Shown piece after piece: positions 46,511 to 59,212 of a stretch of 64,000 nucleotides of DNA (position 1 is its first letter; the number at the start of each line of letters is the position of its first letter). Origin of the DNA: Sciurus carolinensis (Eukaryota; Chordata; Mammalia; Rodentia; Sciuridae); NCBI RefSeq assembly GCF_902686445.1, contig NC_062232.1, positions 87,034,932-87,098,931 of the forward strand. Reading direction: 5' to 3'. The notes under the pieces were generated by a model, which saw nothing but the letters and a program-made list of their open reading frames with translations, had not been told where the DNA came from and did not search any database. Made by a program: the position numbers and the translations under genes.

Positions 46511-48269
46511 AAATTATACAATCACTACCATAATCAATTTTACTATACTTTTAACAGCGCCCTAAGAAACCCAAATCAATTAGCACATCTTCTGTGGTCT
46601 TTTGTAGTCCAGTAAAAAGTCTTGGTCAGAACTGTGACCTTCTGAATGCCCAAGAACATATCAGAGTTACACAAAATCCTCTATGGACATCTCATTACTC
46701 AATTTTACTTTTTAATATTTTTGGTTAGCCTGTTGTTCATTCTAATTCATAATGCTACCAGGAGCATCTGTGAAATTAAATAATTGATACCGATCATTTT
46801 TTACTAATTATCTGTTGCTAAAAATGTTTACTTGGTCACCGATATCATATCCTGAGAATGGGACTTTCAGACAGATCAGATTGTTACAACTTCTTATGTA
46901 CAAGGTTTTGTATTGCTCTAAATACATTCTGTCTCTACCAGTGGCTCCTAGGCTGTGAGTTTTCAATCTACCATAGTTGTAAGACTCTTGGTTTTTAAGG
47001 TTGCTGTGGAACTGAGGAGTAGAGCAAGTTAAAAATCCACAAAGCACATTGTTATTTCTGAGATTCTTCCATTTTTTATGAATAGACACTTTTTGAATTT
47101 TTTGAAACCTTTAATTAATTTCTTCAGAAAAAAAGTGATAGTTTTTAGTGTTCTTATTGCTTTTATGGAAGTGTTAGATTTTTATGTCCTTGTTCAACCA
47201 TTCCAGAAATACTCCTCTCAGATGAATAGTCTTAAATATTTAGTTCAATATAGAATGTGTGGGTGATATGTGTGTAAAACTGTCTCTCTATAGGCACTTG
47301 TGTATTAATCTCTTTATGTATAAGCAAGTGACTTTTAATTTCTATTTATCTACCTAGACTGTGTATCTTCTGTCTCTGTGTTAGTTCTTGAATATTTATT
47401 TTAAAGTTGTACTACTTTTATAAAATCTTTATGGCTTTCCTTTAAAAGACAACCTCATTGTCTTTTATATCATCAAACAGATATCTATTTATCTTTTAGC
47501 AGCAGTATAATATTCCTGACTTTATCCTTCTGCTTTAGACATGTGAGCAGGACAGAAAAGGATATTAACACAACATTTCTTTAAGGGAACAAGTGAGTTG
47601 CTATAAGAAAAGAAATCTATTTAAATATATTTATCATCCCTTTATTTAGAAACCAAAGTAAATACAATATTAACAGCATGGGTATTTGGAACATGGATGT
47701 ATATGTTTTGTGTTTTAATACAAAATAAAAATTTATCATCAAAACCTTTACATGAATTTTTCTGATTTATTTTGCTATCTTAGCTAGGAAAATGAACTAA
47801 ATCAAGCATCCAAATTCACAAATAAATTGAAAAAGAAATATACACTCATAAAATTCTTAGAAAGAAATTTTGTTGATAAAATGATACCAGGCTAAGTGAG
47901 AATACATCAGATTTACCAATAGAATTCAATACTTCACTTATTTAGTCCAAGCTAAATTGAAATGTCACTGATACCCCTGAAATATTAAATAATTCTTTGT
48001 ATCCAGTTTGTCTAATCATATTTTCTCTGTACCCATCTTGACAAAATGATTGGGCAGGTAAAGTTGTCTTCAGTGCCCACAAATGCCCTGATTCTGTTCC
48101 TGTGTTTCTTCTCTTATAATAATAAAGGAAGTAACCTGCTCTATGTAAGGTTCTCCAAGTGACCACAAAATTATTTTAAGAACAGTCTTATTTAAGTAAA
48201 GGGACAAAATCCACATTAGGAAATACAGTCATAATCTTATATATCTCTCTGTAAAACAAATGCTGCTGA
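46511..48269. other. Unassigned sequence
   Basis: About 1.75 kb of AT-rich DNA with no recognised gene or repeat. Confidence 0.45.
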
Positions 48270-48375
48270 TATTCTCTTATATCTCCCTCCCTCTCTCCCT
48301 TTCTCCCTTCCTTAAATTCTTTCTTTTCTCCCTTCCATTATTCCTTCCTCCCTCTCTTCTTCTTTCCTTCCAGGC
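48270..48375. repeat. Pyrimidine-rich low-complexity tract
   Basis: (CCCT)/(CTTC)-type runs such as ctccctccctctctcccttt. Open frames here are low-complexity artefacts. Confidence 0.85.
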
Positions 48376-48879
48376 ACATGTGAACCACTTCATTTTATAA
48401 TGTTTTGCACAAATATGGATTGTTATTTGCATAAGCACATAAAAAATTCCATGCTCTTCATCTGGGAATTTTTCCAAGTAATGGAGGTTAGCAAGCTAGA
48501 ATTTGTTGTAACCCTTTTCCTTCCCTTACCCTGAAATGAAAGGGCAGGGATTTGGGACTAGGATATTATAGTCTAAGCATACTGAAACATCTATGTTTAT
48601 TTGCCAATAGACAAGAAGATTTCCCCTAGTCTCTTCCATCTTCATTTAAAAAAATTCTCCCTTTGGGAAACCATTTGTATTGAGCAAATCATGAACATTT
48701 ACAAAAATGTACAGCTAAAATTCAGTCACCTACCAATCCAGATGGAATAAAAGACAGCAATTCACTCATTTACCCAGAAACAAACAAATAAACCATGTGG
48801 TGCATACATTAAAGAACTGGAAACTTTAAATGTGTCATTTTAGTCTGTTGCTAAAGAGGAAACTTTGAAGGAACACAGG
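48376..48879. other. Unassigned sequence
   Basis: No gene or clear repeat recognised. Confidence 0.4.
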
Positions 48880-49075
48880 CAATTAAATGAGACAGACAGA
48901 CTTACATCTTTGCTTTATTATGTATTTTCTAGTTTCCTTATGTATAAAATGTGAATTTCCTATGTTATATTGAAGTGATTGAGGTAGAGAGGATTAAATG
49001 AAACAACACATTCAAAACACTAATCTCTGTTCTTGACATATAGTAAGCACTCAGTGATTATTGCCGACTGCTGCT
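48880..49075 (+). repeat. MIR SINE
   Basis: 'tagagaggattaaatgaaac', 'aacacattcaaaacactaat' and 'acatatagtaagcactcagt' match the MIR 3' half well. Confidence 0.75.
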
Positions 49076-51424
49076 GATATTCAAGGAGAGTTTTCAAGGT
49101 CCCAAGGCCTGTGGAGGACTAAATGGAATCACTCCACAGATTTACAGGTTGATTCTAGGGTGTCAATTGATTTAGTGCCTCCTATCAGACTTTAGTCCCC
49201 TTCAGCTCAACTACATATATAGAGAGGATTAGGGATTAGAAAAAGAAGCAGCTAGTGCTACTAGCTTTTCACCCATGGACACTTTCATTTAGATCTTTTT
49301 ATCATTACCAAAGTTTATTTGGATTTGAATTTCTCTTTTACTATACATTTCCTTAGTAACTTAAAAGGGTTAATGTCTCCCAAATGGAGTATGTTAGGCC
49401 ATTTTAAACACAAATCCACACAAATCTGCATAAATTAATATTAGACCATTTTCCCCCCTGAAGGCTCAGGCTGTCTGAAAAGCAAACTTTTAGTTTTGTT
49501 TAAGCAATTATTTTTTAAAGAAAAATCACTAAACATTCCATGAGAAGTACTTCCTTTCATTTTGGAGAACAACCATATCCTGTCATAAATTCACTGCCCT
49601 AGAAACAAAGTAAGAAATAATAGCAAAACCTGGTTGAATAGCAAAAAGGGAGGTTGCAGGCATAATGTTTGCAAATGTTTAATGCAACATACAGAAGAAA
49701 GATACAATACCTAGATATTTGTGTGTTGCATGTATGTATAGGGGTGTCTGTGTGTGTGTGCACATGTAATTTATAAAGTGTACACTTCCTTTAAGGAAGA
49801 AGCGGTGTCTGTCTTAGACCTGTTACTCTTTCAGTTCCTGAATAAACAGGATACTTAAAATCATCCACCTTCATTTGTATTTTTGGTTTTCACAGTTCTA
49901 TCTGTTCCCCCTATGCAAGGGTTTCATACTACGTCATTAATTCTTCCTGCCTAGGGATAATCTCCAAATTATCTCATTACTGGGTTTCTTAGTGATACCA
50001 AAATTTGGATTCTTAAGGAGCTATGTGACGTATTGTTTCTTGATAATGAAAGCACAATAGCCATCTGGATGGAGATTAATATTGCCCTTGGGGTTATGTA
50101 ATATTTTCTTTATTCCATTCCAGTTGCAGTCCCCCTTCCTAATTTTTCAAAATGCCACCAAAGCCCATTTCATGAAATTGCAATATAATCTGATGGTGAT
50201 AAATCACTTTCAGAAAGAGAAAATTTGCTGAAGCTATGGATTTGCATTCTTTGTGTCATTTTATTTAAGATGAGAAATGCTTGGAATTTTTACACTAACT
50301 GCATTGTGTTTTGGCATTATTTATTACAGAAGACTCTTGAAATATCTGCTGGTTCTAATTACACTTTGCGATTATATGAAGAGGAAAAATATATCCCCTT
50401 TTTCTTAGCTATTTGCTATCCATTTAGAGCATTTTAGGAACAGTTTGTTAAAATAGCTATTGAAAAAGTTAAGGTCAGAATGATTGTTCTCAGAGACAAA
50501 TCAATAAATTTACATACTACCTGGTAATTCATCAAATGATGACCTCTGAGAGAGTAGCCCAGGTGCTTTAACATCAATGCTTTCCCTCATTTTCTTCCCT
50601 TCTTTCTTTCCAAGAAACATTATTTAGCTCCAAATCAAAATTGAGGTTAAATTCTTCTGTCCCAGTGTTCACAGTCCTTTGTCCAACCCTATCCATGCTA
50701 CTTTCCCTTAGTTCAAATAGCTACACACTCTCCTCGTCTGTCATCTTAATCCTGATCGCTATTTTCTTTTTCTTTTGGTAATTATTAGGCAATTATTTTC
50801 AGTTTTCTCTCTTATGGCACAAAACTCTTACATGAAAATCACTGGGTAACATACTTTCTTAAATGGTGCATTATCTGAAGCATGATTATTTGATAGAAAA
50901 ACAGATAAGAATCTTGTAAATTTGACATGTTTAGCATAGCAGAAAGGATCACTAGTCCGCCACCCCTTTGGCAATAGTACGTTAGCTTCTGTGGAATAAC
51001 GGAATCCATGGATTTTTTTTTTCCACCAATGTTGAATCAAATCACAAGACTTTCCCTTCATCAATAAGCATTTATTGAGCATTCAATGTTCAATATGCTC
51101 TTCATCCAATGGAGAGTAAGTGGTGGGAGAGCTATTTGTCCTTAACTATTTATATCAGTTTAGGACACTTTAGGAATAGTTTGATAAAATATTGAGGCAA
51201 AGGATGTTGAAGTTGTGGATCTATGTCATAAACACGATAAACTATTGGTTTCCTTTGAAGGAACTGGAGTATTGGTGTGATAATCTTCCTGGGATTCAGA
51301 AAGATGCTAGATAGTTCAAAATTAGAGTTTTAATTATCATTTGTTGATTATCAGGTATTTGACTTTAAGCAAAGTGACAGTACCTCTTTTGGTATTTATA
51401 TAAAAAAAGATTGTGGTAGATATG
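49076..51424. other. Unassigned sequence, 2.3 kb
   Basis: No gene recognised. Short (TG)n run near 49745-49760. Confidence 0.45.
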
Positions 51425-51955
51425 TTTTTTTAATTTATGTTTTTATTCTTTTTAGTTATACAGGACAGTAGAGTCTATTTGACATATTTATACAAACATG
51501 AATTATATTGTATTATAATTAGGAGATTCATTTTTAACTGATGCATAAATATATACAAATTGTATATATTAGCTGAGTATCATGTAATATTTGGTACATG
51601 TCCACATTGCATAATGATTTAATCAGATTAAACATATTTATCACCACAAATATTTATACTTTATTTATGGGGAACTTTCAAAATCTTTTCTTATAGTTCT
51701 TTACTTCTTTTCTAATTAGGATGCCCTTTATTTTTCTCTTGCCTAATTTTTCTGGCTAGATCTTCCAGTACTATGTTAAATGACAGTGATGAAAATGAGC
51801 ATTCTTGTCTATCATTAAATCTTAGAGAGAAAGCTGTCAACATTACCACATTCAGTATGTTAGTTATTTGCTTATATTAAAATGGCTTTAATTATATTAA
51901 GGTACATACCTTTTAAAACTAATTTGTTCAGAATTTTTAACATGAAGTTAGTTTC
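51425..51955 (-). repeat. Old L1 pieces, 3' end and reverse transcriptase region
   Basis: 51425-51545 resembles the 3' end of the older sciurid L1 (tttttagttatacaggacag). 51550-51700 resembles an L1M 3' UTR. 51760-51950 (tctggctagatcttccagta, ctatgttaaatgacagtgat) is the antisense of the ORF2 reverse transcriptase region. Probably two or three separate relics; no open frame. Confidence 0.65.
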
Positions 51956-51971
51956 AGGCTAGATATTTGAT

Positions 51972-51981
51972 GTTTCTCTCA

Positions 51982-52029
<48 letters not shown>

Positions 52030-52055
52030 CCTCTCTCCCTCTCTCTCCCCCTCCC
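51972..52055. repeat. (CT)n microsatellite
   Basis: Long run of ct with few interruptions, passing into ccct units. The antisense open frame rich in Arg/Glu here is an artefact. Confidence 0.95.
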
Positions 52056-52414
52056 CACATGCATGTACCTATAAGGAAGACATGCAATGCAAATAGTTAG
52101 TGTTGAGTAATAGAAAGATCCTTCTAGTAGCCAAAGCATTAAAATTAATTTTATCTCTTAAGTATACAGGGTGATGGCTGTGCTGAGAAATTTTGCCTTA
52201 CCTGAAGTTTTTGTTTTATCTACAATCTATTAATAAATCACTTTTCACATGATATTAGTATCTGTTCTCCCACTTTGCCTCTGTATATACAGAAGAAATT
52301 TGGGATAGTTTTATATTCTAGTCTTGTGCTTATATTACTTGCTACAGCTTAAGCATTTCTAGTTTTGGTCACAGACCACTTATTGCATTTCACCAAAAAT
52401 ATTTTACGTACTTC
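52056..52414. other. Unassigned sequence
   Basis: No gene or clear repeat recognised. Confidence 0.4.
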
Positions 52415-52515
52415 AGATTTGACTGTACGTTCTTTGAAGGCAGGGATGGTAAAATCCTCATATGTTTCTTTACAGTATTTAGTACATAATAGAGAGTCAC
52501 TCAATACCTTCTGGC
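52415..52515 (+). repeat. L2 LINE 3' end fragment
   Basis: 'cgttctttgaaggcagggat', 'acagtatttagtacataata' and 'gagagtcactcaata' match the L2 3' end. Confidence 0.6.
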
Positions 52516-52629
52516 AAAGTTATCTTTGATCAATTACATTAGAGTATGACATTAGTGTTTGGACATTCATGATTGAATTTTTTTAAAGATCATAGCTTTG
52601 TTTTATAGACTAAGTTTGTGGTAATAGTC

Positions 52630-52845
52630 AAAATTACATCAATAAGTGCTTACTATATACCAAGTATTTCATGTATTATTTCATTTAATTCTTTTAGCAG
52701 CACTATAAGATAAATGCTACTATTGTTTCTTACTATTGGGAAACCTGAAGCATAGAGTGAGTGGTTAAATGGTTTTCATGAGGTTATATAGTTAATAAGT
52801 AGTAGAGTAAGGATTTGAACTCTTATCTACTAGCAAGCCTTTCAT
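52630..52845 (-). repeat. MIR SINE, nearly full length
   Basis: The reverse complement of MIR can be followed throughout: 'aagtgcttactatataccaa', 'attatttcatttaattcttt', 'gaaacctgaagcatagagtg', 'gaggttatatagttaataag' and 'taaggatttgaactcttatc'. Confidence 0.85.
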
Positions 52846-54054
52846 TGCTATTGTATAGACAATTGTCAATAAAGGAAAACCTTTTGTTACAAACTAATCC
52901 ATGTTATAATTCCAGTCTCTACTTTCCCTCTCATCTAGAAAAAAAGACAACATAGCGTTCATATCTTTTTCAAGGCTCAATCCTGAAAGATATGTATTGT
53001 TTTTCTCCTTAAAATTGACTCTAAGTGAAGTATTTTTCTTGAGCCATTACAGTATATTTAGTATTGATAATCTCTTTGAATGGAGAGGGTATGTTCTTAT
53101 TTTGTATTATCAAATTATAGTTATGCATTAATCTGAGCATTGAGTGCCAGATCTTATTTTTCAAAAGAGATTATTAGTAATACGCTATTGTTGATTCATT
53201 TTCATCTGTGATAACTTAAAGATAGACTTGTTTTTACTTCAAAGACATTGAAATAAGTGTATAGGACATTGTCTTCTTAAATTTCAACTTTTATAGTGAT
53301 GAACACTATATTTTTGGCAACTAATTAATCCATCTTGATGAGGACTGCTTCACCTATTCCTGAATTTGAAACCTGGATCTGAATAGCCAGAAATGGCCTC
53401 CCATAGATATATTTTCAAATTTAAGGGGAAAGGAAGTCAACTTGGTAGATATCAAGCCCAGCAAGGAAAATGCTGTCAACGTTTCAGAATGAGAAAATTG
53501 GCCTGTCCTTCATCAGTACAAGGGACTTTCTCTTTGTTCATGTACAATGGGCTTTTAAGCAAAATACTTCTCTGTCTCCAGTTTTAGAGATGCCTGTGGC
53601 TTCTTGTTAGCTGTCAATAAGCCTGTTGTCTTTGTTCTCTAGCTTTTCTATCTTTTAAGGGCATATGATCCCTTGGGCATGCTCAGTAGACATATTTTAT
53701 CCCTGACATTATTGATGTTGCACATATATCTTTCTAAAGCATCAAAATTGGCATATTCTGGGGATTTGTAAGGGATCGTGGTGGCACTACTGAAAGTCAG
53801 AATTGATGGTCAAATCACCCAGCCAAATGATGATTTTTGTCTCCTGAATAAGAAATCAAAACTGTGTTAAGCCTCCCCTCCATGTGTATATGACCCTTAG
53901 GAAGCTCAACTTTGTTGAACTGAACCCTGTGGTGACATTACTTTCCAGAGTGCCTAATCCCATGTAATTTAGGCCCATTATTCAGTTGCTTTTTATTGTC
54001 AAGACATTTTGGTCAAAATGTTTTTTTTGAAAATACATGCTTTTAGCATAAATG

Positions 54055-54057
<3 letters not shown>
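52846..54057. other. Unassigned sequence
   Basis: No gene recognised. The open frame at 53393-53587 has no recognisable domain. Confidence 0.45.

Positions 54058-54096
<39 letters not shown>
54058..54096. repeat. (TA)n microsatellite
   Basis: Uninterrupted alternating TA. Confidence 0.95.
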
Positions 54097-54098
<2 letters not shown>

Positions 54099-55174
54099 TC
54101 ATGATGGTTGAAAATCACAAGTTAAAACTCCTATTTTCTATAGGTAATAATTCTTGGTCCTGGGATTATGTTTCAGGGTGGCAGAACAGTCTGCATGAGT
54201 GCTCTGATTGGTCATGGAATATTAATTGGCTGCAGACATAGTGTTTAGAGCTCCAATTTAAAGCTGACAAGAATGATAGCTTTCATTTGTATGCAAAACT
54301 CCAACTGTCCCTTCGAGATGAATGATCAGATCCTGTTTCATCTTTCATTCTTTCTTTACTTTCTAATAGATGAAAAAGAAAAGAGAAGGAAAGAACCATG
54401 CTCAAACATGCTTCACAAAATTGTCTTGAAGCAAACAGGGTGCCTCAGTGATCTTGTTTCTCAAATCACACTGATTTACTCCGTTGTGTTAACAAGTATG
54501 TGAACTGATATAAGATGAAGTCTTTTACTGAAAAATATTAAACAAAGGATATTTTCTCTGAAATTTTAAGACTTTAAGAGTGACTTCTCTAGCCTTCTAT
54601 GAGACAGTTAACCAAAGAGAAACACAATCTGATTTAAGATCCTAGTGAAATGAAATATTGACTTCCATCACTTTGAACTTGTCACTCAAATGCTTGGACA
54701 AGTTACTCAGGGAAATCCTGGTTTTATGTGAAGACAGAGAGCATCTAATAGCATACGGAAATGAATGGGCACCATATTTCAACATAATTCCCTGTGGATA
54801 AGGATTGGATTCAACTACATATAACGGAAAACCCTGCTTAATTATTGTTCAAACACATGCATGTTGATTCTCTTAAACAAAAAGAAACAGGAGTGGTACA
54901 ACCAGAATTAGTATATTAACTTCCGGAATTCATCAGGGATGTAGACTTCTACTTTCTGCTCCTTCATAATTTAATCAAACTTCTATTCCAAATTTATAAG
55001 ATGGTAGGTAGAGCTCCATACATAAATTTGTATTCTATGAACTATATTAATTAACAATATGATGTGAATGTCATCTTGGAAACAAACAGGAGGAAATAGA
55101 GCATAGATCAGAGGGCATTATCATAGGGAAAATGTATGGAAAACCCTAGATTAACGGACCCTCCAACTCTTCTT
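54097..55174. other. Unassigned sequence
   Basis: No gene or clear repeat recognised. Confidence 0.45.
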
Positions 55175-55315
55175 ATCATCAGAATCAGCTGTGTAGGATT
55201 TGTTAAATATATATATTCCTATTCCCACTCCAGGTCGCTAGATTCTATGTTCTGATAGAGGAACCTAGAAATCTGAATTTCAATTCATCCTTTGGTTAAT
55301 ACTGATGATAAGGCA
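55175..55315 (-). repeat. MER5A-like hAT MITE
   Basis: 'catcagaatcagctgtgtag', 'gatttgttaaatatatatat' and 'gaaatctgaatttcaattca' match the MER5A reverse complement in order. Confidence 0.65.
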
Positions 55316-55889
55316 ATGGATTATTTAGTGTGATGTTAGCAACTGTAACAAGCAAACCCAAAGGTATATAATGGTACAGATATGATAGAAACAAATTTTT
55401 TTGCTTGTCCTAAGTTCTAGCAATTGTTCTTAATTTAAGAAACTAAGCTCCTTCATTCTTGGAATTTCACTTGGTAGCACATGATTTCCAAAAGTCACCA
55501 TTATCATCAAGCTTGTGAAATAGAAAATGACATAAAAAATCTTGTGTGGGAGATTTTTCTGGGTCAGACCTGGAAATGGTGCATATCACTCCCACTCATA
55601 TTACATTGGCTAGAACTCAGACATATGGTCACACCTAACTGCAAAGAAAGCTGGCAAGTGTGAAGTCAAGGTATGTACTCATAAAGAAAAGGGAACAGAT
55701 TTTGATGAATAGTTAGCAGTCTCTGTCACAAGACGTCCTGAACTTAGAAGAACCCCAACTTGTTTAATTAGTTATCTGTTATTACTGTCTTGATATTCTT
55801 GATAATTTTCACCAGGAGTCCCATGCATTCCTTTTGCCCTCCACAAATTATCTAGCTGATCCAATTTGGGAAAGAACATCTCAGAATAT
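55316..55889. other. Unassigned sequence
   Basis: No gene or clear repeat recognised. Confidence 0.4.
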
Positions 55890-56850
55890 GAAGCACACCC
55901 AAAGGAGTATGGATGGCACAGTGTGGGAATTTGGGCAGGCAGCAGGCACTGTATTTAAGCATTCATTAATGAACCATTGTTGACCACCAGAGAGCCCTCT
56001 CCCAGGGTGCTGTACTGTTCTGCATTTTTTCATCAAAGACTTAGATGGCACATAAATTATACATATCACATTGTCAGATGCAGGGAAGTTGAGAAGGACA
56101 GTTAATTCTTTGGAGGATATAATCCTCCTATAACAATATCTCAGTCATTTGGAATGATGGGTTGAAATTAACCAGATGACATTTAATATGAAAAAAATGT
56201 AAAGCTTTTTATTCAAGTCTAAAAATCCAATTGCAAAAGCATAATCTTGGAATTTTATTTAGCTAGGAGCATGAGCAGGTTGTCTAGGTTGCCAAAAAAT
56301 GCTAATTCCATCTTAGTCCACGTCACTAAAAGGTAGGGTCAGAACAATAGAACTATTGGTTCCACTGCACTTTACATGACATCTTAAATTATGTGTTAAG
56401 TTTATTGTGCCATATTTAAGAGGCCTATTGACAGACTGTATTGTGCCCAAAAAAGGATGTCTAAGATGGAAAAGGATTTTGGAAAGCATGTCACTTACAA
56501 TACAATGGACAATTGAAGGAACTGAGAGTGTTTAGCCTGGAGAGGGGAAGATTTTCAGAAGGGCAGAAGTTGAAAGAGATCGAGAAATTTGTCTGCAGAT
56601 ATTTTAGACCTTGGTATGTAGAAGGTGTATGGAATTTATTCTGTGTTATCCCAGGAAACAGAAACAGGACTAACTGGTAAAATGTACAGACAGGCAAATT
56701 TTGACTGAATGTAAAGGGGAAAATTTTAATAGTTGTTTAAAAACTGAAATGATCTACCTTGCAGAATGATTGAATTATAGAAAGATTCTTAAGCCAAGGC
56801 TGAATGCTGGGGATTCTGTAGAGGAAACTCATATACTAGGTTGAAGAAAC
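55890..56850 (+). repeat. L3/CR1-like LINE relic, about 950 bp
   Basis: The stretch can be followed as a decayed CR1-clade ORF2 end. 'gtactgttctgcattttttc' then 'atcaaagacttagatggc' corresponds to the 'F..DLD' region, and 'cattgtcagatgcag' to the FADD region. 'tgggttgaaattaacc', 'gacatttaatatgaaaaaaa' and 'gaaggaactgagagtgttta' followed by 'gcctggagaggggaagattt' match further on. Full of frameshifts. Such elements were active before placental mammals diverged, so a copy this long in a fast-evolving rodent lineage is notable. Confidence 0.7.
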
Positions 56851-56989
56851 AAATATAATTTTAAAATTCTGTAAGAATAAATACTGTTAAAATGATGTAA
56901 TTTATCAGGATATTGTTAAGCTTATATTTACCAAGTACTTGGTAACCAGATGAACTAAATTCCAGTTCAGTTGTTTTTACTAGTTATAT

Positions 56990-57175
56990 ATATATCTTTG
57001 GGCACATAATATAATTTCTTGAAGCCTCAGTTTTTGTCTGTAAAATGGACATAATAATACTGTGTATATTTTACACAGTTGTTTGAAGCATTAAATAAAT
57101 TAATATCAAAGTCCTTAGAATAATACTTTGCTTACAGCAAGTGCTATATAAATGGTATATATTTTTGTTATTCAT
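56990..57175 (+). repeat. MIR SINE
   Basis: 'gaagcctcagtttttgtctg', 'taaaatggacataataatac', 'tttgaagcattaaataaatt' and 'cagcaagtgctatataaatg' match MIR in order. Confidence 0.82.
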
Positions 57176-57479
57176 AAATATAGTTGATGATTCTTCTTCC
57201 TTTTCTTAAATGAAAAAGAACCTTTCCTTACAGTTATATCAACTTATACTAAACATAAAATCGAGTGCTATGGTGGAAAAATATTTTAAAACACTGAAGA
57301 AGCAACTGAAATGATCATGTACATATTCTCCTCAGGGAACCTTAAGAACAGCAAAAGACAGCTATATCTCTGGGATGCCTTGTTGTAAGTTGTGACTTTT
57401 GAGGATAAATTTCTATATTTGCAGCTCATATGTCTGTAGTTTCTTTTTTATACCTACTATCATGTTTATACATTGAAAA
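57176..57479. other. Unassigned sequence
   Basis: No gene recognised. Confidence 0.4.
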
Positions 57480-57645
57480 TTTTTATTTTCTCCTCAGATT
57501 AACCTACAACCTCAAAGGGCAATCACCATCCCTGTTTTGAAGATGAGGATCTGAAGCAATAGAAAAGTTAACTCAATTGCCCAAGGTCATGCTATAAATT
57601 ATTAGTGGAGACTGGATTAGAACTCCTATCTCTTAAATTTTAGCT
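57480..57645 (-). repeat. MIR SINE
   Basis: 'ccctgttttgaagatgagga', 'ttgcccaaggtcatgctata' and 'ctggattagaactcctatct' match the MIR reverse complement. Confidence 0.8.
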
Positions 57646-58092
57646 CAGATCTCAGAGATACAACACATGGTTAATGTGATGCTTTTAGACTGCCCAATTT
57701 AAGAAAGACATTACATTAAACTGATTAAATGGCTTCCATTATTCTAACAATAATTTGCTTATTTGCTTTTTAGCTAGACTGATACTGGGCTGGAATTCTG
57801 ACCATCTAGGTTAATTTCCTATTGGTTTTGCAGAAGCTAGGGGGCTCAATAAAAGCAGTGACTTATGCTGAGTGAATTATTTATGGAGATACTATTCAAG
57901 CACATCTACCAGCTCATCCATTTCCTTTTGCATTGTTGTAGGTGTTTCATTAAACTTGTTGAGTAAACTTTGATTCCTGTGTAGGTTTTAAACCTTGATC
58001 TGTATAGACAAGTATTGTAATGGCTGATATTATTGAAGAACTTAATTATCAGAGTGAGTGAGACATGTCTGGGTGATCCTGGTGCTCTTTAT
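57646..58092. other. Unassigned sequence
   Basis: No gene recognised. Confidence 0.4.
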
Positions 58093-58097
58093 CTACT

Positions 58098-58290
58098 TGT
58101 TTTAGTCAGTTTTTCTGCTGCTGTGACCAAAAGTCCTGACAAGAACAATTACAGAAGGAAAAGTTTACTGGGGGCTCAGTTTCAGAGGTCTTAGTCCATA
58201 GATGGCTGACTCCATTCCTCAGGGCCTGAAGTGTGTGTGGGGAGGGGGGGCAGAGAAAGGCAAATCAGGACATGGCCCTAGGAAGGAGAG

Positions 58291-58321
<31 letters not shown>

Positions 58322-58555
58322 CAGAGAGACTCAACCTACCAGGGACAAAATATATACCCCAAAGGCATATCCCAATGACCCACCTTCTTTAGCCATAAAA
58401 CACCTGCCTTCAGTTACCACTCAGTTAATCCCTATGAGGGGACTAATTCACTGATTGGGTTAAGGCTTTCATAACCTAATAACTTCACCTCTAAACATTC
58501 TTGCATTGCCTCACACATGAGCTTTTGGGGGACTCCTGAAATCTAAACCATAACA
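58098..58555 (-). mobile_element. Solo MaLR LTR with 5-bp target duplication
   Basis: A 458-bp LTR on the minus strand, beginning TGTTATGG and ending AAAACA in its own sense. ctact flanks it at 58093-58097 and 58556-58560. A 5-bp duplication and TG...CA ends are what ERVL/MaLR elements leave. The (GATA)n/(GA)n run at 58288-58330 is within the LTR. No internal sequence remains, so it arose by LTR-LTR recombination. Confidence 0.9.
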
Positions 58556-58809
58556 CTACTCTGCTCACACTTCTCTTCAATACACCACTTTTGTCCTTTC
58601 AGCCTCCCTCTTCTTATCATAACTATTCTCAGTAATTCATTCACTATATGATAATTAATTGGATCCCTCCCTAAGGGGAAATACAGTCAATATACACTTT
58701 AATTGGCAAACATATAGTATTTGCTACAATTTATTGAGAACTAAACTCTGAACCAATTCTCTGCTTAGCATATTAAAAGCATGATACTGTTTGTTTTCCA
58801 TAACAATTC

Positions 58810-59212
58810 TGTTTTAGTCAGCTTTTTGGCTGCTGTGATTAAAGATCTGACCAGAACAATTTTAGGGGAAGAAAAAATTTTTAAGGACTCATAGTTTCAG
58901 AGGTCTCAGTCCATACACAGCCAGTTCCATTCCTCGGGACTCAAGGTGAGGCAGGATATCATCACCGAAGAATGTTGCAGAGGGAAGCAGAGAGAGTCCA
59001 CTTACCAGATGTAAATATGTACCCCAAAGCCACATCTCATTATCTCCTCCTACAGCCACACCCCACCAACCTTCAGTTACCACTCAATCCCTTCAGGTAA
59101 TTAACTCACTGATTTGTTTAAGTCTGTCATAACACAATCATTTTTCTCTGAACCTGCTTTCATTGTCTCACAAATGAACACTTGGGTGTTACCTCATGTC
59201 CAAAACATAACA
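58810..59212 (-). mobile_element. 3' LTR of a MaLR element
   Basis: Same family as the solo LTR (gtttcagaggtctcagtcca, accccaaagccacatctcat, ccaaaacataaca). It is the left LTR of the composite element 58810-61380. A purine-rich tract (ggggccagggacagaa in element sense) lies just upstream of it, as a polypurine tract should. Confidence 0.85.

Noticed and set aside
51954..52139. Arg/Glu-rich open frame on the minus strand
   Set aside because: It is translation of a (CT)n microsatellite.
53393..53587. 64-codon frame beginning in a GC-moderate context
   Set aside because: Too short, no domain, and no other coding signal nearby.
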